Part shown: positions 53,601-63,163 of the stretch, piece after piece
Numbering within the stretch: the first letter of the stretch is position 1
How the letters are laid out: each line of letters opens with the position of its first letter
DNA from: Clarkia xantiana subsp. parviflora
Lineage: Eukaryota > Streptophyta > Magnoliopsida > Myrtales > Onagraceae
Assembly: GCA_036873135.1 (NCBI GenBank)
Contig: JAPTYO010000005.1
Span: 4,628,166 to 4,692,165, forward strand
DNA length: 64,000 nt
Reading direction: 5' to 3'
Notes under the pieces: model-generated
What the model was told of the DNA's origin: nothing
Database searches by the model: none
What the model saw: only the letters and a program-made list of their open reading frames with translations
Made by a program: the position numbers and the translations under genes

Positions 53601-55371
53601 TTTGTTATACTAATACGTGTATATTAATAAGTATATGATACAATAAGTCATTAGCGAGCTATCCAAATTTACTTTCACAAGAGATGACCAATTTATGTAT
53701 TAAAGTACTATAAAAAAATTATGTCTCTTTACTAATAAATTTATAATATATATATATATATATATAGTTAAAAAGTATAATAGTAAATACAAGTAGTTCT
53801 GAATATCTAACCAGTCCCAAAAAGACCGAATTGAAAATTGCATCTATAATTTTTGAGTGAATTTTTATATTCTATTTTAGATTTTCGATCCAGACCGGAT
53901 TTTGAACTTTGAAATCCATGGGACATAGTTAACTACACATAATATATTATATCTATATAATTAGTTAATGTATATTTTATTAGGGACATTTGCAACCATT
54001 TTTTTTACTTTTGTTTCAGATTTTCTTAGTTAATTGCATTAAGGGAAACTATTTATTATTTTTGTTGAATATGATCCATGAAATTTAATAAAAAAGATAA
54101 TTATTTTTGGGTTTTAAGTTTAAACTAAAATATCTAACAGAAAATCGTATTATAAATGGGTGATTAATTTTTTTCTGGTACTAAAAATACTTTTTTGCCA
54201 AAAAATATATGAAAGTTATTCACCAGAACATGTGATGGAAATAAAAATAGCATACTAATTTATTATGACCATCGCATGGTTCTTGAGATTGGCCCGAGTT
54301 CGACTTGGTGGTAGCAAAGTTGAAGAATTGAAGAACTGAAATTCTGTTATGAACACAAAAATAGCTCAGTGGAACCATACGTCTCTTCTTTGGGTTTTCG
54401 CCTGTGTACAAACCTGGGCAGCTGCATAATCTTTTTTTCAGTTTTAGGCCTGTCAAAACGGGTCAACCTTAATCAGTGACTCGTGGGTCAGCAGCTAGTC
54501 AACCCGAACCTGACCTGATCTTCAGAACATGTCAATTTTCAGAACCCAAACCCAACCTGACTGGTTAACGGGTCGACCCGTAACCCGTCTCTAAGAACAC
54601 GATTAATGATTGCTAATCAGAAAAGTGAATGCTACGTAATAGTTAAAATGATAGTGGTTGTTGTCTTTGCACTTGTACATGTAATATTTACAGAAGTATA
54701 TCTTCCTCACAAGTCACACAAACACTAATAGTAATATCTATGTGATTTTAACCATGTAAAAAATGTCTGGTGGTTCAATGCCTCATCTCTCAACCAGTAG
54801 TCAGGGTTCAATCCCCGCTAGTGACCATGTGAATGGAAAATTGTTAATGACTAGAACTTTACCATTTACGGGCTGACTAGGTGTGGACACTAAACTCCTA
54901 GACCCAAACCCAGCCTGGATACTAGTCAATAGTCAATTTTGGGTCCGTTTCGGGTCGGGTAAATAATTGGCATGCCTAGTTTTTACCCAATAGTTTTCTC
55001 CACATTGTTTTCTCTTCCGGTCACTGGTGGCCAGAACTAACCGTGACCATCAGGAACCCAATTGGAAAGAACCGGACCATCATCTCGGGATCGGTCCTCT
55101 CCTTTGGGTCCTGTTCCGGTCACTGTCGGCTCGCTAGTGATGAGTTCTTTCTCTAACTCGACTAGCGAGCCGATGATCGACCTCAGCCTCCATTCCTATC
55201 GATCTCAACCTTACACTTTGGTAACTATATGAAAGTTTACCCGGAATATATATATATACTTTGCAAACGCTCTCTAGCTATATATACATACTAAATACTA
55301 TACTCAATGAGGGCCGTACCTAAGCAAGAAGAGACGAAGCAGCCAAGGTTGGTTGAGTGGGGGAGAGACAT
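38700..55371 (-). CDS. KSL: Kaurene-synthase-like class I diterpene synthase
   Basis: Fourteen exons join in phase into 2,388 nt (795 residues): 55371-55320, 52340-52288, 52127-51827, 51728-51545, 51418-51201, 50976-50856, 43377-43280, 42937-42726, 42621-42503, 42425-42327, 42249-42028, 41908-41767, 39371-39123, 39017-38700. The protein starts [17 protein letters not shown], a Ser-rich likely plastid transit peptide. The gamma-beta part has [25 protein letters not shown] and [18 protein letters not shown], with no class II DXDD. The alpha domain has DDLFD (538-542) and NDVQTFKYE (684-692), both needed for Mg-dependent ionisation of a prenyl diphosphate. Length and exon number fit the ent-kaurene synthase family, which acts after a copalyl diphosphate synthase. 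At the KS product-control site the usual G-P-I reads E644-P645-C646, so a product other than ent-kaurene is likely (inference). Exon 4 ends in a GC donor. No frameshift or stop was found. Confidence 0.93.
39471..39621. mobile_element. Small palindromic MITE (about 150 bp) in KSL intron 12
   Basis: The halves are inverted copies of about 55 bp (AAGGGTT...AACTTTTAGGTTTTG and its complement). It lies 100 bp upstream of exon 13. No convincing TSD was seen. Confidence 0.6.
39955..41090. mobile_element. hAT-like element of the 'CARTGTTGTCAAA' type in KSL intron 12
   Basis: The left end CAATGTTGTCAAATG and right end (reverse complement CAGTGTTGTCAAAGGCAAGC) are inverted repeats. The interior has many GAGGCGA/GCCTCA motifs typical of such elements. 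The 8-bp flanks match only partly, so the exact ends are uncertain. A Mutator-type MITE sits inside it (39978-40521). Confidence 0.55.
39978..40521. mobile_element. Mutator-type MITE nested in the hAT-like element
   Basis: 544 bp with inverted arms starting GAGAAATTATTAGAT (about 90 bp very similar, pairing continuing towards the centre). The 9-bp flanks GTAAAAGGC and GTAAAAGAC match at eight of nine bases, a Mutator-size TSD. The centre holds a second palindrome (CCTATTAGACATGGTGAACC and its complement, about 40212-40292). Confidence 0.75.
41144..41615. mobile_element. MITE with TIRs of about 110 bp in KSL intron 12
   Basis: The ends are inverted (GGTTAAGAA...CAGTCCCAGGTTTCACCC and the complement). 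The exact 8-bp TSD AATATGTA lies at 41136-41143 and 41616-41623. It is 472 bp long with no protein. Confidence 0.8.
43690..44110 (-). pseudogene. Old Copia pol remnant in KSL intron 6
   Basis: The minus strand contains '[15 protein letters not shown]' (RNase H, about 43750-43790) and '[10 protein letters not shown]' (end of Copia reverse transcriptase, about 44050). Stops and a 21-bp direct duplication (about 44008-44050) show decay. From 44110 to 45376 there is more degraded retroelement-like DNA, including an LTR-like TG...CA block at 45092-45267 with CTATATAAGG. Confidence 0.6.
45377..45795 (-). repeat. Copia-3 3' LTR
   Basis: 419 bp, adjoining the last codons of pol. It differs from the 5' LTR by C/A in 'cttgctctcag' and T/C in 'cattatgaat'. 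Confidence 0.94.
45790..49816 (-). pseudogene. Copia-3 Gag-Pol polyprotein with two frameshifts
   Basis: Frame 1 (49816-47705) starts [20 protein letters not shown] and carries two CCHC knuckles ([28 protein letters not shown]), protease [11 protein letters not shown], the HHCC zinc site and integrase with [16 protein letters not shown] and NGVSERKNR. Near 47795, just after TPIEA, the frame shifts to 47759-47409 ([14 protein letters not shown]...). Near 47425 it shifts again to 47424-45790, with reverse transcriptase [11 protein letters not shown] and RNase H ([16 protein letters not shown]). Each domain is well preserved, so the two small indels appear recent. Confidence 0.92.
49884..50302 (-). 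repeat. Copia-3 5' LTR
   Basis: 419-bp LTR preceding the primer-binding site. Beyond it, 50310-50855 of intron 6 contains another 'gataccactgttg' relic (about 50585), suggesting that Copia-3 landed in older Copia debris. Confidence 0.93.
52414..53522. mobile_element. CACTA-like non-autonomous element in KSL intron 1
   Basis: The left end CGCTACAAGAAAAAAAAATA and right end (reverse complement CACTACATAAAAATCGG) resemble CACTA termini. CTA flanks both sides (52411-52413 and 53523-53525). The interior is AT-rich without a transposase. The left end lies only about 75 bp upstream of the exon 2 acceptor. Confidence 0.5.
54445..54978. mobile_element. hAT-like element in KSL intron 1
   Basis: The ends TAGGCCTGTCAAAACGGG and (reverse complement) TAGGCATGCCAATTATTTAC are inverted, with GGGTCAACCCG-like motifs near both ends. 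The flanks share only part of an 8-bp TSD, so the boundaries are approximate. Confidence 0.5.
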
Positions 55372-55428
55372 TGGCACCGTTAAGAAATCCGTAGAAGAAG
55401 CAGTTTTGCTCCATCTATCGGATTTAGC

Positions 55429-55438
55429 TTTATATATA
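55429..55438 (-). promoter_or_regulatory. TATA box of the KSL gene
   Basis: On the minus strand CTATATATAAAGC lies about 60 bp upstream of the ATG at 55371, giving a short 5' UTR of roughly 30 nt. Confidence 0.6.
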
Positions 55439-55569
55439 GCTCGGTAATTTCTCACACGACACGAATACTTACGAAAAAAATAGTACTCGTGTAAGCATAT
55501 GTCACGATAATACAAATACGATTAACAAAATATATTTTTTGTGTCGTGTTCGTGTTTAAGTATCACAAT

Positions 55570-56867
55570 TAGGGCTGGGCATAAAAACCGGTTTGGGCGA
55601 ACCGAACCGGAACCCAACCGAAATCGAACCAATACGAACCGGTTTTACTTAACCGGTTCTTAAATGGTTCGGTTTTGATAAAGAATATATGGAGCGGTTT
55701 TCGACTGGTTCAAAACAGGTTCCGAACCGGTTATGAACCGATTTTTTCAGAACCACTTTTGTTACAGAATGACTAAATTGTTAGATAGTAATAAACTCTT
55801 GCATCCTTTTTTTTTTTGCGTAGAATAAAGGGCAATAAACGAGCCGAGTATCCGGCATGCTCGACTCGACTCAGTTTACTCGAGCTCGAACTTGACCGAG
55901 CCTTAAATTTTCAAGCTCGAGCTCGACTCGGTCCCATACTTGACATGTTCGAGTTCAGCTCGATAAGGTTAAAAAATTTCAATTAAATTAAAAATGGCGC
56001 ACCTTAGCTCGAGGTCAAACTCGATTCGATTAGGCTTTTGGCTCGAACTCGAGCTCAAACTCTTCTTGGACTCAATATATCCATATATAATATTATTACG
56101 TAAATCTCGAAAAACTCAAACTCGAAATCGACTCGAATAAGCAAAATAAAAAGCTCGATTAGACTAGCGAGCATCTCGAGTCGAGTACAAGTGAACTCAA
56201 ACTCGACTCAGTATCAGAAAAAGCTCGACTCGACTCGAAATTTAGCGAGTCGAATTTGAAAATCGACCAAGCCGATCACGAGAAGCTCACGAGTAGCTTG
56301 ACTCGTTTACACCCATATGGTAGATCCTTTACTATTTCAGTTTGGTTCATATTGGATATATAAGCGGTCGTAGCAGGTTTGTTTACTTATATATAGTTAG
56401 CCCAGATTAGTTCTACAATCTATTGAGATTGTAAATTAACTCGCTTATTATACAAATTTTCAACCAGAGATTTGCTGCACTTTTGAAGTTTAAGCTACGC
56501 CTCTTGACGTCGTTTAAAGTCTCGAGATTTATGTTTTAAATATTTTGACTTTTTTATATTATTAGATTTTTTCTAATTTAGACTTTGATACTCTCTGCTC
56601 TGAAGCGATCAATTGTCTTTATAGTTTGTATTTCGCAAATTTGTGGATTGCTTATGAATTATCAAGTTGGTGTGTATTTTGAATTTTAGTAAAAAAAAAT
56701 GAAAAAAAGGTTCAAAACCGGTTTGAACCGGTTCTGCTATGGTTCGGTTCTAGGACCTAAAATCTGGTTCGGTTCTTACATGGTACAAGAAACCAACTGA
56801 ACCTAAAATCCGGTTCCGGTTCGGTTCTGAACCAGTTCGGCCCAGAACCGAACCATGCCCAGCCCTA
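55570..56867. mobile_element. hAT-type element (1,298 bp) upstream of KSL
   Basis: The termini TAGGGCTGGGCAT and (reverse complement) TAGGGCTGGGCATGG are near-identical inverted repeats. The exact 8-bp TSD ATCACAAT lies at 55562-55569 and 56868-56875. Subterminal AACCGG/GGTTCGG motifs are dense at both ends. No transposase is present. A second repeat-rich block inside (about 55829-56314, full of CTCGA motifs, ends near AAACGAG...CTCGTTTAC) may be a nested element. Confidence 0.88.
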
Positions 56868-57258
56868 ATCACAATACGACACGCAAGAAGTTATGCTACT
56901 AAGTCTAACTTTTTTAAAAAAAATCTCATTTAATAACTTTTAAAACTCTAATATGTGGTTTCACTTTTAGAGTTTGTAAATTTTATATTACAAAATTATC
57001 AATACTGACATATTAATTCATATTTTCGCTAAACCCTATATGTAGTTTAAGGTTTATTACAAAATTATTTTGATTTTTGCATAAAGATCTACGTATGAAT
57101 AATTTAACACAAAACGATAGTATGACACTAACACGTATGGTAAATTTTGTCCCGTGTTCGTATTTGTAAAACGCGACACGATAAGTTTACCGTATGTGTT
57201 CGTATTTGGTAAGTTTAACACAATACGACTATTGAGATGCACGATAACACGAATTGTC

Positions 57259-57263
57259 ATATA

Positions 57264-57309
<46 letters not shown>
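57259..57309. repeat. (AT)n microsatellite
   Basis: About 50 bp of nearly pure TA repeats. The short open frames around 57057-57568 have no recognisable product. Confidence 0.9.
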
Positions 57310-57310
<1 letters not shown>

Positions 57311-57553
57311 TACTACTAATATATGTTCATTAAATACATGAGCAATTATGTATTTTTTTTGGAAAAAGAAAGATATTTGGTAATTTTTAAATATGACCTA
57401 CGACGAATTGTCTTGAAAATGACAAACTCTATTAAAACACTTAGATACACTGTATTCCTTCTCACTTTTCTCTTTACAATCTCCATTTCTCTCTCCTCAT
57501 CTTACCCTCTCTTTTTACTGACCCAGGCACAATTCACCCTCTTAATTATTTTA

Positions 57554-58285
57554 GGGGTATTTGGATAGACTTAACGTGAGATTAAATTACAAATAATGTG
57601 AACTATGTAATATAATATGATTGTAGTGTTTGATTGTGTTATAATGTAAAATTACGGTGTTTGTTATGTTTTATAATGTGTATTGTAATGCGAAATTATT
57701 ATTATTATATTATTCTATATAAGAGTATACTGTATCTTAATATGATGAGGTTAAATAAATATTTAATTTGACAACAACTAAAACTTTATAATTTGTGTTT
57801 AATACGTATATTCTGTTTATGAACTATAAAAACTAAATATTAAAATATTAAAATACAATTAACTAAAACATTTTTGTTTATAATTTATAAGATAATTTTC
57901 ATAAAAATTGCTGCAAATTTACTTATTTTAAATGAATCATCTACAATATACGTTATTATAATATGAATCCTCAAGTAGATAATAAATAGAAAGATAATAA
58001 TAATAAAATATAATATAAAGTACTTTATCCGTTTAATAGATAATAATTATTGATAAAAAAAGTTAATAAATAATAATAAAATAATAAACACTCCGTAATG
58101 TTAGATGTAATCTCACATTATATCCGCTTTCGGATGAAATATGTAATCTCACATTACATAGAATTAAGTTTGGACGTAATCTCAGTTTCACATTACAATG
58201 CACATTACATTATTTAGTTTGTCAAACAACGTAATAAAGATGTAATGTGTGACGTAATGTGAGATTACATCCCATATTACATAAT
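57554..58285. mobile_element. Tourist-like MITE, copy 2
   Basis: Starts GGGGTATTTGGATAGACTTA after TTA (57551-57553) and ends with ATGTGAGATTACATCCCATA-like sequence. The interior motif 'aagtagataataaata' is shared with copy 1. The right end is degraded. Confidence 0.6.
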
Positions 58286-58288
58286 TCG

Positions 58289-58341
58289 TTATAATGTTGA
58301 TGTCAAACTTCCATTCCTTATAATGTTGATGTCAAACTTCC
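58289..58341. repeat. 24-bp direct duplication
   Basis: 'ttataatgttgatgtcaaac' plus four bases is repeated 29 bp apart at the ragged right edge of MITE copy 2. Between here and 58850 there is AT-rich DNA with one palindrome at 58631-58709 (GAACGGTTGG and its complement). Confidence 0.75.
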
Positions 58342-58987
58342 TTGTTATTTATATCTATATAAATAACAGTTTATCATTTATAAAATTTGTCTTTAATTAA
58401 ATATTTTTACATTTAATATATATATATATATATTCTAAATATACAATATCTTTCAATAATTCTAAATAAGATAAACACCCGAATATATAGATTAGTTGAA
58501 TTGTGTTCAATATGCTTTCTACGATTCAGTCATGATTTATTTTTAAAAGTATTATTTTGGTAAACCAATGAGGTCCATTGACTAAACTATAAGTTTCATT
58601 AGCTTTATGGTTTTTTATTTTTTAAATGGTGAACGGTTGGGTCCGGTAAAACTTAGAGTTAGAGGATAAATATAATTTATCCTCTAGGATTCGCCTTGTC
58701 CAACCGTTCATTCAACCTAATAGATTTTTTTTTTTTTAAAAAAATAACGTTTAATTATTTGACCTCAATAGTTCACCTAGACAAATAAGAATAGGTAATT
58801 TTAGACGGAAACATGTATATTGTACTTACCACTTGGGGGATCATTACATTAGACATTAATATTAGACGGAGTCAAAGACTCTTCGTCACTACTCTTTGAG
58901 AAGAAGGGGGTTGACCACTCTCATTTAAGAGAAGAGGAGTCGACCCTTTCTATTGAGATGAGGGGTCGAACCCTTTTTTCTTAGAAG

Positions 58988-59824
58988 GGCGTCGAGGTTC
59001 GTCTGTAGAGTGCACCTTCGAGCTCCTGATCCGTATGTGTGCTTGACTTCCTCTCGTGCTCCCGTAAACCTGCAAGAAGGATTGCGCCGGAGGGGATGGT
59101 TTCCGGCGAACCCTCTCCGATGCCTAAGTAAGAACTCGGTTTTAGAGAGATAAACTAGAGAGACGTCAGAGCATTCGAGAATTACTTACCTTGAATGAAG
59201 AATTTGAGGTGCTATTTATATAGTTTGAGAATTTGGCCACCAAGGGCCCACAAAAATGAGGTAGGGTCCGCGGAATATTCCCTTTAGGATAGGGAGAGTG
59301 GTTATGCCCGTGGGTCGGGAGTGCGTAAATCGGGTGTGTGGATGTCCGGGGGTTCTTTTACCTCCCGGGAGTAAGGGGCCGCCAGGGGACCGGACTAGTC
59401 CGGCCGAACGGGGCCGACGCGCTCCGGCTGTCGGCCCCTTACTCCCGGGAGGTAAAAGAACCCCCGGACATCCACATACCCGATTTACTCACTCCCGACC
59501 TACGGTATAACCACTCTCCCTATCCTAAATGGAATATTCCGCGGACCCTACCTCATATTTTGGGCCCTTGGTGGCAAAATTCCTAAACTCTATAAATAGC
59601 ACATCATATTCTTCATTCAAGGTAAGTAATTCCCGAATGTTCTGTCTTCTCTCTAGTTTATCTCTCTAAAAAGAGTTCTTACTTAGGCATCGGAGATGGT
59701 TCGCTGGAAACCACCCCCTCCGGCGCAATCCTTCTTGCAGGTTTACGGGAGCACGAGAGGAAGGCGAGCATACATACAGATCAGGAGCTCGGAGGTGCAC
59801 TCTACCGACGAACCTCGACGCCCG
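58988..59824. repeat. Long inverted repeat (arms about 394 bp, spacer 50 bp)
   Basis: 58988-59381 and 59432-59824 are inverted copies, roughly 85-90% alike by eye. Each arm contains a TATA-like box (CTATAAATAGC in the right arm, CTATTTATATAG in the left), followed outwards by TTCAAGGTAAGTAA, like a promoter with a short exon and a splice donor pointing away from the centre. The spacer itself holds GGACCGGACTAGTCCGGCC. Such long TIRs with promoters are seen in foldback and Mutator-like elements; no transposase is present. Confidence 0.88.
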
Positions 59825-59839
59825 AAATCCAAGAGACCC

Positions 59840-60030
59840 CTTGTCCATTGAAGGGGGTCGACCCCTTATCAACTGTGGGGTGTCAACCCCTCATATAAAG
59901 GGGGTCGAACCCTTACCCATTGAGGGGGGTCGACCCTTTATCAACTGAGGGGGGTTGACCCCTCAGTCACATATTGGGGTCGACCCCTTACTCACTGAGA
60001 GGGTTCGACCCCTCATATGAGGGGAGGTCG
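59840..60030. repeat. Tandem array of GGGGTCGACCCC-type units
   Basis: Six or seven units of about 27 bp (GGGGTCGACCCCTTA plus variable spacer), each a short palindrome. A few degenerate units also lie on the left side of the long inverted repeat (58895-58980), so the whole may be one foldback element extending to roughly 58850-60160. Confidence 0.8.
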
Positions 60031-60169
60031 ATTCTTTTTTTTTCTAAGATAGTCGTCGATCCCGATCCATTAAGGGTAAGAATTGTTAACATATTTTATT
60101 AAATGTAAAATAATCTGTTGACGGTCCACGTGTCCGTCTTTGACTTTGAATGAGAGCTATGATTCATAT

Positions 60170-61554
60170 TCTCTTTAGAACTATATCCATCAATAAATTA
60201 ATCGAGATTGTGAGTTCTTGAAATTAGAGAGGATAATGAATTAGTCTTTTGGTTGGTATCCACATTCACGAAATAACAACTACGATAAGATCGAATTGTT
60301 CCTTTTTGTTCTTCAATCAGGTATATGTAATAATTTGGGAATTATCTTATTTAAAAAAAACCTTATCTGGCTATTATGTTATTAATTTATTATTGAGGCT
60401 AATTCTTTAATGAATTATTGCAACATTTACGTAATGTTAAAATTGACACAGTCCAAAATTTACAAACCAAATTAAATTCTTACATAATTGATGATCAACT
60501 GTTAGCTTTCACTTTAGATTAATTTAACATAATGATTTATCCAAATTTTGAATTGCCTAATTCATATCATTATTTTATACTTATATTCTACTATTATTAC
60601 TATTATCTTTTTACCTAATTTACATGACTTTAATTTTTATAATTAATTTGTTACTGCTTACTTATAATTATTTTCCATTATTTCCCTGTTGCAAATTCCA
60701 TTTTTTTTAATCAATCTAGAATTTTATTATTATGCAAAAACATAGTCTTAATATGCTCAACTCTTGTGTACAAACAATTAGTTGAAATATATCGGCACTA
60801 AAACATAATATCTACGTATCGTGAATTCTAATAACATCATAAGCATGTAGAAATCAACATTAATTTATTTCGGCCTCAGTTTTAATAAAAACCCTAAAAT
60901 TCGATTCTAGCCCCAAAATTGGATTTACAATTAATTCAAGAGCCCTACATTACTTCCATCCCAGGTAACAACCTACCAAGGTAAAGATTCAATCATTTTC
61001 ATACTTATACAATAAAGATTCGATCCTTCAAGTTTAGTTTGGATCAAGATTCAATCTTTTGATTAAATCAATATTTAATTTTATAGGAAGAATCTGATAA
61101 TCGAATCTTGTTAGGATCTACACATAAACCCTAACACTAGTCATCAATATTACTATTCGTTGAATTGGGGCTACTAGTAATTTAGGATTTGGGTTAAGGT
61201 TACTTAAAGTTACCCACAATCATCACGACATACGGCGGTCTCACCAAGTGGAGGAGCGGCGCGGCGGCTCGAGGGAACCAGTCGAATGAGCGGCACGACG
61301 GCTCGAGGCCACCAGGCGCGGGAGCTCGCGCAATCGGCGACTATCGGTGACGAAATCCGCCTTTAAGCACGATGGCTCTGTGCCGTGATTCACATCAGCG
61401 GCAGATTTGCCAGATTTGGTCCGAAGTTTCAGACTAAAATTTGGTTTCTTAGTAATTAAGAAATGTTTGTTTTATCCCAATCAAAATAGTGTTCTCAAGA
61501 ACCCAAATTCCAAAATCTAATAACAATCACAAACCGTAAAAAAAACCTATACTA
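60170..61554. other. Unassigned stretch, probably retroelement leader DNA
   Basis: 60170-61190 is AT-rich with no gene seen. 61220-61400 is GC-rich (GGCGCGGCGGCTCGAGG) and, read on the minus strand, follows the primer-binding site at 61566-61555 as the untranslated leader of a Copia-like element would. Confidence 0.3.
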
Positions 61555-61925
61555 GCTCTGATACCACTGTTGGAAAAAATGGATAATCACCAATAAAATG
61601 ATAACTTTACTAACCGTTCCTGGCTTTGGCAAAAAAAAAAAAAACTAATCGTTCTTGATGAGATTATCCCACAGGTCCTACCTTGATGATCTGAACCTCG
61701 TACGTGGTCAATCCCACGTTCTTGATCTTAAAGCTCCTAAGCTCTCAGCCGTCTTCGACTAGGTTATTTCCCGGTTCACTAACCAGGGTCATTCAATCTC
61801 GCTCAACACGGAAGGAAGACACAATTCTCCACGAACTAAACTCGAGTCTAGGTAATTGGGTTTTCTCTCTAAAATCTATATTGGTGGTGTGAATAATTAA
61901 TTACACAATAATTCTATTAGTAATT
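61555..61925 (-). mobile_element. Copia-like 5' LTR relic (minus)
   Basis: On the minus strand TGGTATCAGAGC (61566-61555) is preceded by an LTR-like end whose plus-strand start is TGTTGGAAAAAATGG at 61568. The junction closely resembles that of Copia-3. The other LTR border is unclear and no gag or pol is visible. Confidence 0.55.
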
Positions 61926-61993
61926 GAAGTGATTTGTTTCCAAGATATAAAATTGCTCAATATTGGTAACAATATGTATTTAATTCCTTATGA

Positions 61994-61994
<1 letters not shown>

Positions 61995-62030
<36 letters not shown>
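61995..62030. repeat. (AT)n microsatellite
   Basis: Nearly pure TA repeats directly before the TG of the LTR at 62031. Similar runs lie at about 63136-63164. Confidence 0.9.
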
Positions 62031-62033
<3 letters not shown>

Positions 62034-62641
62034 TGGCATTTGGAGTATATGTGCCGCTGTAATAGGGAGCCCATTAATATAAGCCCAACATCCTAAACAT
62101 AATTAGGTTATGTCACGTTAGGGATTTTGGGCCAGGCCAAAATCCCAATGGACCATACGACGCCTAAAATTGGGCCTACCCCATTATGTGGTTCAGCCGA
62201 ATTATAGGGAGAAAGCCCTAGGTAGGCTTTGCTCACTTCTTCTTATAAATATGAGGTGTTAGGGGATTTGTTAAGATTAATCACTTTCTATCTTTTAGTT
62301 GAGACAAAAGAAATCCCCTCTCCCTCACATCAATAGGTTCAGCCGAAACCCTCTATACCCAAGGAGGTGCCGAAATTGCTTGGGAAATTTACCCAGAGAT
62401 CCATCCCAGCAACCAGATTGAAGAGGCTTTACTGTGGAGACAATAACATGTGGATTGCTCTTCAACAAGGGTTCCCACAGGACACTGTCTGGCAGATCGC
62501 GAACTTCCTCGTGACCTTCCTAGGCTACAGAAAGTTAAAACGGGTACGTGCTTCCTTTCCGCTGCGTAATTAGTTTACCAAACATGTACACGTGTTTTAT
62601 TCCGTAATTGTATCCCCTAAATACATTAGTGGTATCGGAGC
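62031..62641 (+). mobile_element. Copia-like 5' LTR with primer-binding site (plus)
   Basis: TGTTGGCATTTGG at 62031 to AAATACA at 62625 has LTR form (about 595 bp) with a TATA-like TTATAAATATG near 62243. Four bases later TGGTATCGGAGC (62630-62641) is a one-mismatch initiator-tRNA-Met binding site. The downstream element would run out of the window; 62642-64000 shows no gag frame. Confidence 0.6.
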
Positions 62642-63130
62642 CTGTGTAGGGTGTTCATAATTTTTGCTAAAACCGTACTCATGAATATTAATAAAAACGT
62701 GATTTTTGTCGAAATCAAACTTTGGATTTTTAATCGAGGTAAAATTTGATCTTGAAATTGCCCACCAAACCCTAGGGTCGCGGCATAGCCGAGACTAGCC
62801 TAGGCCAGAGCCACGGCGTGAGCCACAGCTTGGCCATGGCTAGCCGTGGCCAACCACGACCAAGCCACAAAGAAGTCGTGGCCTAAATTAAAAAAAAAAA
62901 AAAATCGTTGCCGGCTCGGCGGTGGCTAGTGGTGGTGGCCGGTGGCGTGGTGGTGGTGGACGGTGGCGGTGGCCCTAGGGTTTAGCCAATGTAAAATCTT
63001 GACATTAATTACCGATATATCCTTTCCATGATTGTAGGGATATAAATATATTTGATATTAATTAATTACCTAATAGATTGAGAAAATGTATATATAGATA
63101 GATTTTATCCATAATATAGAATCTAATCAA

Positions 63131-63163
<33 letters not shown>

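Noticed and set aside
54220..54456. 78-codon minus-strand frame in KSL intron 1
   Set aside because: No recognisable domain and no joining splice phase with the KSL exons.
38700..55371. Copalyl diphosphate synthase (class II)
   Set aside because: No DXDD motif is visible in the beta-gamma region, while DDLFD and NDVQTFKYE are present. It is class I.
59298..59586. Two overlapping frames with Pro/Gly-rich products
   Set aside because: They lie across the centre of the long inverted repeat and are products of its GC-rich palindrome.
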